A stretch of 64,000 nt of DNA, from contig NZ_JANZKJ010000011.1 of assembly GCF_025642975.1 (NCBI RefSeq), positions 1 to 64,000 of the forward strand. The letters are read 5' to 3'. The stretch comes from Pseudomonas sp. RIT-PI-S. Lineage in GTDB: Bacteria; Pseudomonadota; Gammaproteobacteria; Pseudomonadales; Pseudomonadaceae. Position numbers and translations under genes: made by a program. A model generated the notes under the pieces. That model had not been told where the DNA came from. It saw nothing but the letters and a program-made list of their open reading frames with translations, and did not search any database. Shown piece after piece: positions 62,217-64,000 of this stretch (position 1 is the first letter of the stretch; every line of letters starts with the position of its first letter).

Positions 62217-63110
62217 ATGCTTAATATTACCGGCAGCCTGGTATATGACACGCCGGTCATGAGGAATCTCGTGACGGTTGCGCCGACACTGAAACCCGCC
62301 CTGCGTAAGGTCGCGGACTTCATCCTGCGTAATCCGATGCGCTCAGCCACCATGAACATCGACGAGATTGCCACCGCCACGGGTGCCTCCACGGCAGCGG
62401 TCAATCGCCTGGCCCATGCGATCGATCTCGCCGGTTTCACTGGCCTGCGGGCGGCCCTTGTAGAAAACTTGCTAGCGTTGATCTCCCCCAGCGACAAGGT
62501 TCGACATGAGTTGAACCAGCGCCCGGGCCGCGCCTTTGCCTTGGAACTTCAAGTACGGGTAATAAAGGGCAATATGGACGCGACCCTGGCAGCCAACGCC
62601 GAAGCGACTTTCGGCCAAGTGGCCGACGCGTTGGTGAACGCCAATAGGGTTTATACCCTTGGCTTCGGTACCTGCCACCATCTGGCCGGGCTGGCCGCCG
62701 GGGCTTTCCTTCCGGTGTGCCATCAGGCGGTTTCCGTAAGCACCGACGGTGGCGGCGAAGCGGCAGCCTATCGCCTCGCAGCCATCGGCCCACAGGACGT
62801 GTTGTTGGCGTTTTCGCTTCCTCCCTACAGCGAGGACGTCACCGCGCTGGCGCGTTACGCCCAAGGCCGCAACGCTACCGTACTGGCTGTGACCGATTCC
62901 CCTGCCTCACCCCTCGCCCGCCTGGCGAGCCAGACCTTGTACGCCCCGACCACCCATCCAGTGCTGGGTGAGAGCACCTCCAGCGCGCTGGGCATTATCG
63001 AGGCCCTGGCTTCCGCGATCCGCCACCGCTGCGAAGGCAAGGCCAGCCAGGCGATACGCCAGGCCCAAGAGGCGCTGAACAGTCTTCGCATGCACGCTGG
63101 CAAGGGTTAG
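62217..63110 (+). CDS. MurR/RpiR-family transcriptional regulator
   Basis: This is a 297-residue regulator: an N-terminal HTH_6 domain (about 15-85, APTLKPALRKVADFILRNP...ATGASTAAVNRLAHAI) and a SIS sugar-phosphate-binding domain (about 130-265, RVYTLGFGTCHHLAGLAAGAF...LAFSLPPYSEDVTALARYA). Such proteins sense sugar phosphates and control sugar catabolism. The ATG at 62217 has a strong GAGGGAGAGG before it. It is followed 100 bases later by an AraC-type regulator on the same strand, suggesting a sugar or polyol operon just past the window. Confidence 0.92.
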   Translation: MLNITGSLVYDTPVMRNLVTVAPTLKPALRKVADFILRNPMRSATMNIDEIATATGASTAAVNRLAHAIDLAGFTGLRAALVENLLALISPSDKVRHELNQRPGRAFALELQVRVIKGNMDATLAANAEATFGQVADALVNANRVYTLGFGTCHHLAGLAAGAFLPVCHQAVSVSTDGGGEAAAYRLAAIGPQDVLLAFSLPPYSEDVTALARYAQGRNATVLAVTDSPASPLARLASQTLYAPTTHPVLGESTSSALGIIEALASAIRHRCEGKASQAIRQAQEALNSLRMHAGKG

Positions 63111-63210
63111 CGTGCGGCGCTGGCATTAGCGTCGCTGCCGGGCTTGGTTTGTTGCAAAGTGGCCGTTATGCTCCAGACTCTGTTGCACTGCCCGGGAAAC
63201 AGGACGCGTC

Positions 63211-64000
63211 ATGAATCGACCCGCCCGCCACAGCGACCCCTCTTATGAGCTGATGGATGACCACGAAGGGTTGTCCATTATCTATCGGCAACATGGCTTC
63301 CCCTGCCCGTTGGTCCGCTGGCATTTTCATAAGGAATACGAACTGCACTTGATTACTGCAAGTTCCGGTAAGGTCTTCATCGGGGACTACATCGGCAACT
63401 TCAATCCAGGCAGCCTGTTTCTTACCGGGCCGAACTTGCCGCACAACTGGATCAGCCAGGTGGACGGCTGTGAATACTTTCCCCAGCGCGACATGCTGGT
63501 CAACTTTACCGACGCTCTTTTTGAGCCGGGGCACTTGGTGTTCACGGAACTGAAGACGCTCTCACCGCTCCTGGAACGGGCGCGTTATGGCATCGAGTTC
63601 CGCGACCGCGCGCTGATCGCCGAGGCGACCCGTTTGATGGAGTTGATTGCCGCCAGCCAGGGAATAAGCCGGCTAGGCTATTTCCTGATCCTCATGGAGG
63701 CCCTGGCCAACAGTGAAGATTACTCCCTGTTGTCAGCCGCCAGCGCCGCCGACCTCGGCGACGAGAGCAATGTGGATCGCACTAACCGTGCAGTCGATTA
63801 TATCTTCGCGCACTACGGCCGAGAGCTGTCGCTTGAGGAAGTGGCGGAACACCTGAGCATGAAACCGACCTATTTTTCGCGGGTGTTCAAGCAGTCCACG
63901 GGACGTAGCTTTGTCGAGTTCGTCAACCGCCTGCGGATCAGCAAGTCGTGCGAGTTGCTTGCCGATGGCGACAAGCCCGTCACCCAAGTGTGTTTCGAAT
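63211..64000 (+). CDS. AraC-type regulator, 3' end beyond the window
   Basis: This gene runs off the end of the window. About 263 residues are visible from the ATG at 63211 (MNRPARHSDPSYEL), preceded by AGGACGC. An N-terminal cupin-like effector domain (WHFHKEYELHLITASSGKVFIGDYIG...FLTGPNLPHNW) is followed by the first AraC HTH (RAVDYIFAHYGRELSLEEVAEHLSMKPTYFSRVFKQSTGRSFVEFVNRLRISKSCELL, from about 63782) and the start of the second. This layout and the RpiR neighbour resemble regulators of polyol (mannitol/sorbitol) uptake in Pseudomonas; that is an inference. Confidence 0.9.
   Translation, partial: MNRPARHSDPSYELMDDHEGLSIIYRQHGFPCPLVRWHFHKEYELHLITASSGKVFIGDYIGNFNPGSLFLTGPNLPHNWISQVDGCEYFPQRDMLVNFTDALFEPGHLVFTELKTLSPLLERARYGIEFRDRALIAEATRLMELIAASQGISRLGYFLILMEALANSEDYSLLSAASAADLGDESNVDRTNRAVDYIFAHYGRELSLEEVAEHLSMKPTYFSRVFKQSTGRSFVEFVNRLRISKSCELLADGDKPVTQVCFE

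Overview
The window looks like a chromosome segment of a Pseudomonas of the putida/fluorescens kind. The reasons are the GC-rich coding sequence, the block gacA-uvrC-pgsA-tRNA-Gly-tRNA-Cys, a complete mexEF-oprN operon, and a riboswitch-led cobW-cobN-chelatase operon. The assignment rests on recognised protein families and gene order; no database search was possible.

Layout. 1-4.1 kb: end of an MFS transporter, a secreted alpha/beta hydrolase, uppP, a NadR-like kinase and a small unknown protein. 4.1-10.9 kb: cobalamin riboswitch, cobW, cobN and two chelatase-like genes (ChlI-type AAA+ and VWA), all on the minus strand. 10.9-18.5 kb: a PACE efflux protein divergent from a LysR regulator, then mexE-mexF-oprN. 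18.6-24.2 kb: a bacteriophytochrome kinase, an Rcp1-like receiver and a hybrid kinase, with no heme oxygenase gene beside them. 24.3-28.8 kb: MFS permease, HMG-CoA-lyase-like enzyme, family III CoA-transferase and LysR regulator, probably a small-acid catabolic unit. 29-31.1 kb: small protein, phosphatase, SDR enzyme, tRNA-Leu.

31.1-37.2 kb is a scarred accessory region. It holds an AlgE-type mannuronan C5-epimerase-like protein whose catalytic motif is altered, and broken copies of its RTX R-modules on both strands. Around and between these are the frameshifted ends of an umuDC operon. An intact SRAP-domain gene lies at the edge. 37.8-43 kb returns to core genome (tRNAs, pgsA, uvrC, gacA), followed by a phage-type regulator pair with a palindromic operator and a sirtuin.

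44.5-50.4 kb is the most novel part. A MocR-type regulator is divergent from a tightly coupled five-gene operon: a KamA-family radical SAM/PLP enzyme with changed substrate-binding positions, a CtBP-like 2-hydroxyacid dehydrogenase, a HisC-like aminotransferase, an ATP-grasp ligase and an MFS exporter. I infer that it makes and exports a small amino-acid-derived amide or dipeptide-like metabolite.

50.4-53.2 kb: an aldehyde dehydrogenase lacking the usual general-base Glu, and a membrane-anchored TPR protein. 53.3-61.8 kb: a dense signalling locus with a kinase whose H-box His is Gln, single receivers, a REC-kinase, stand-alone CheB and CheR, and a CHASE3-GAF kinase with three receivers. No chemoreceptor is present. 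62.2-64 kb: an RpiR-type regulator and an AraC-type regulator that runs off the end.
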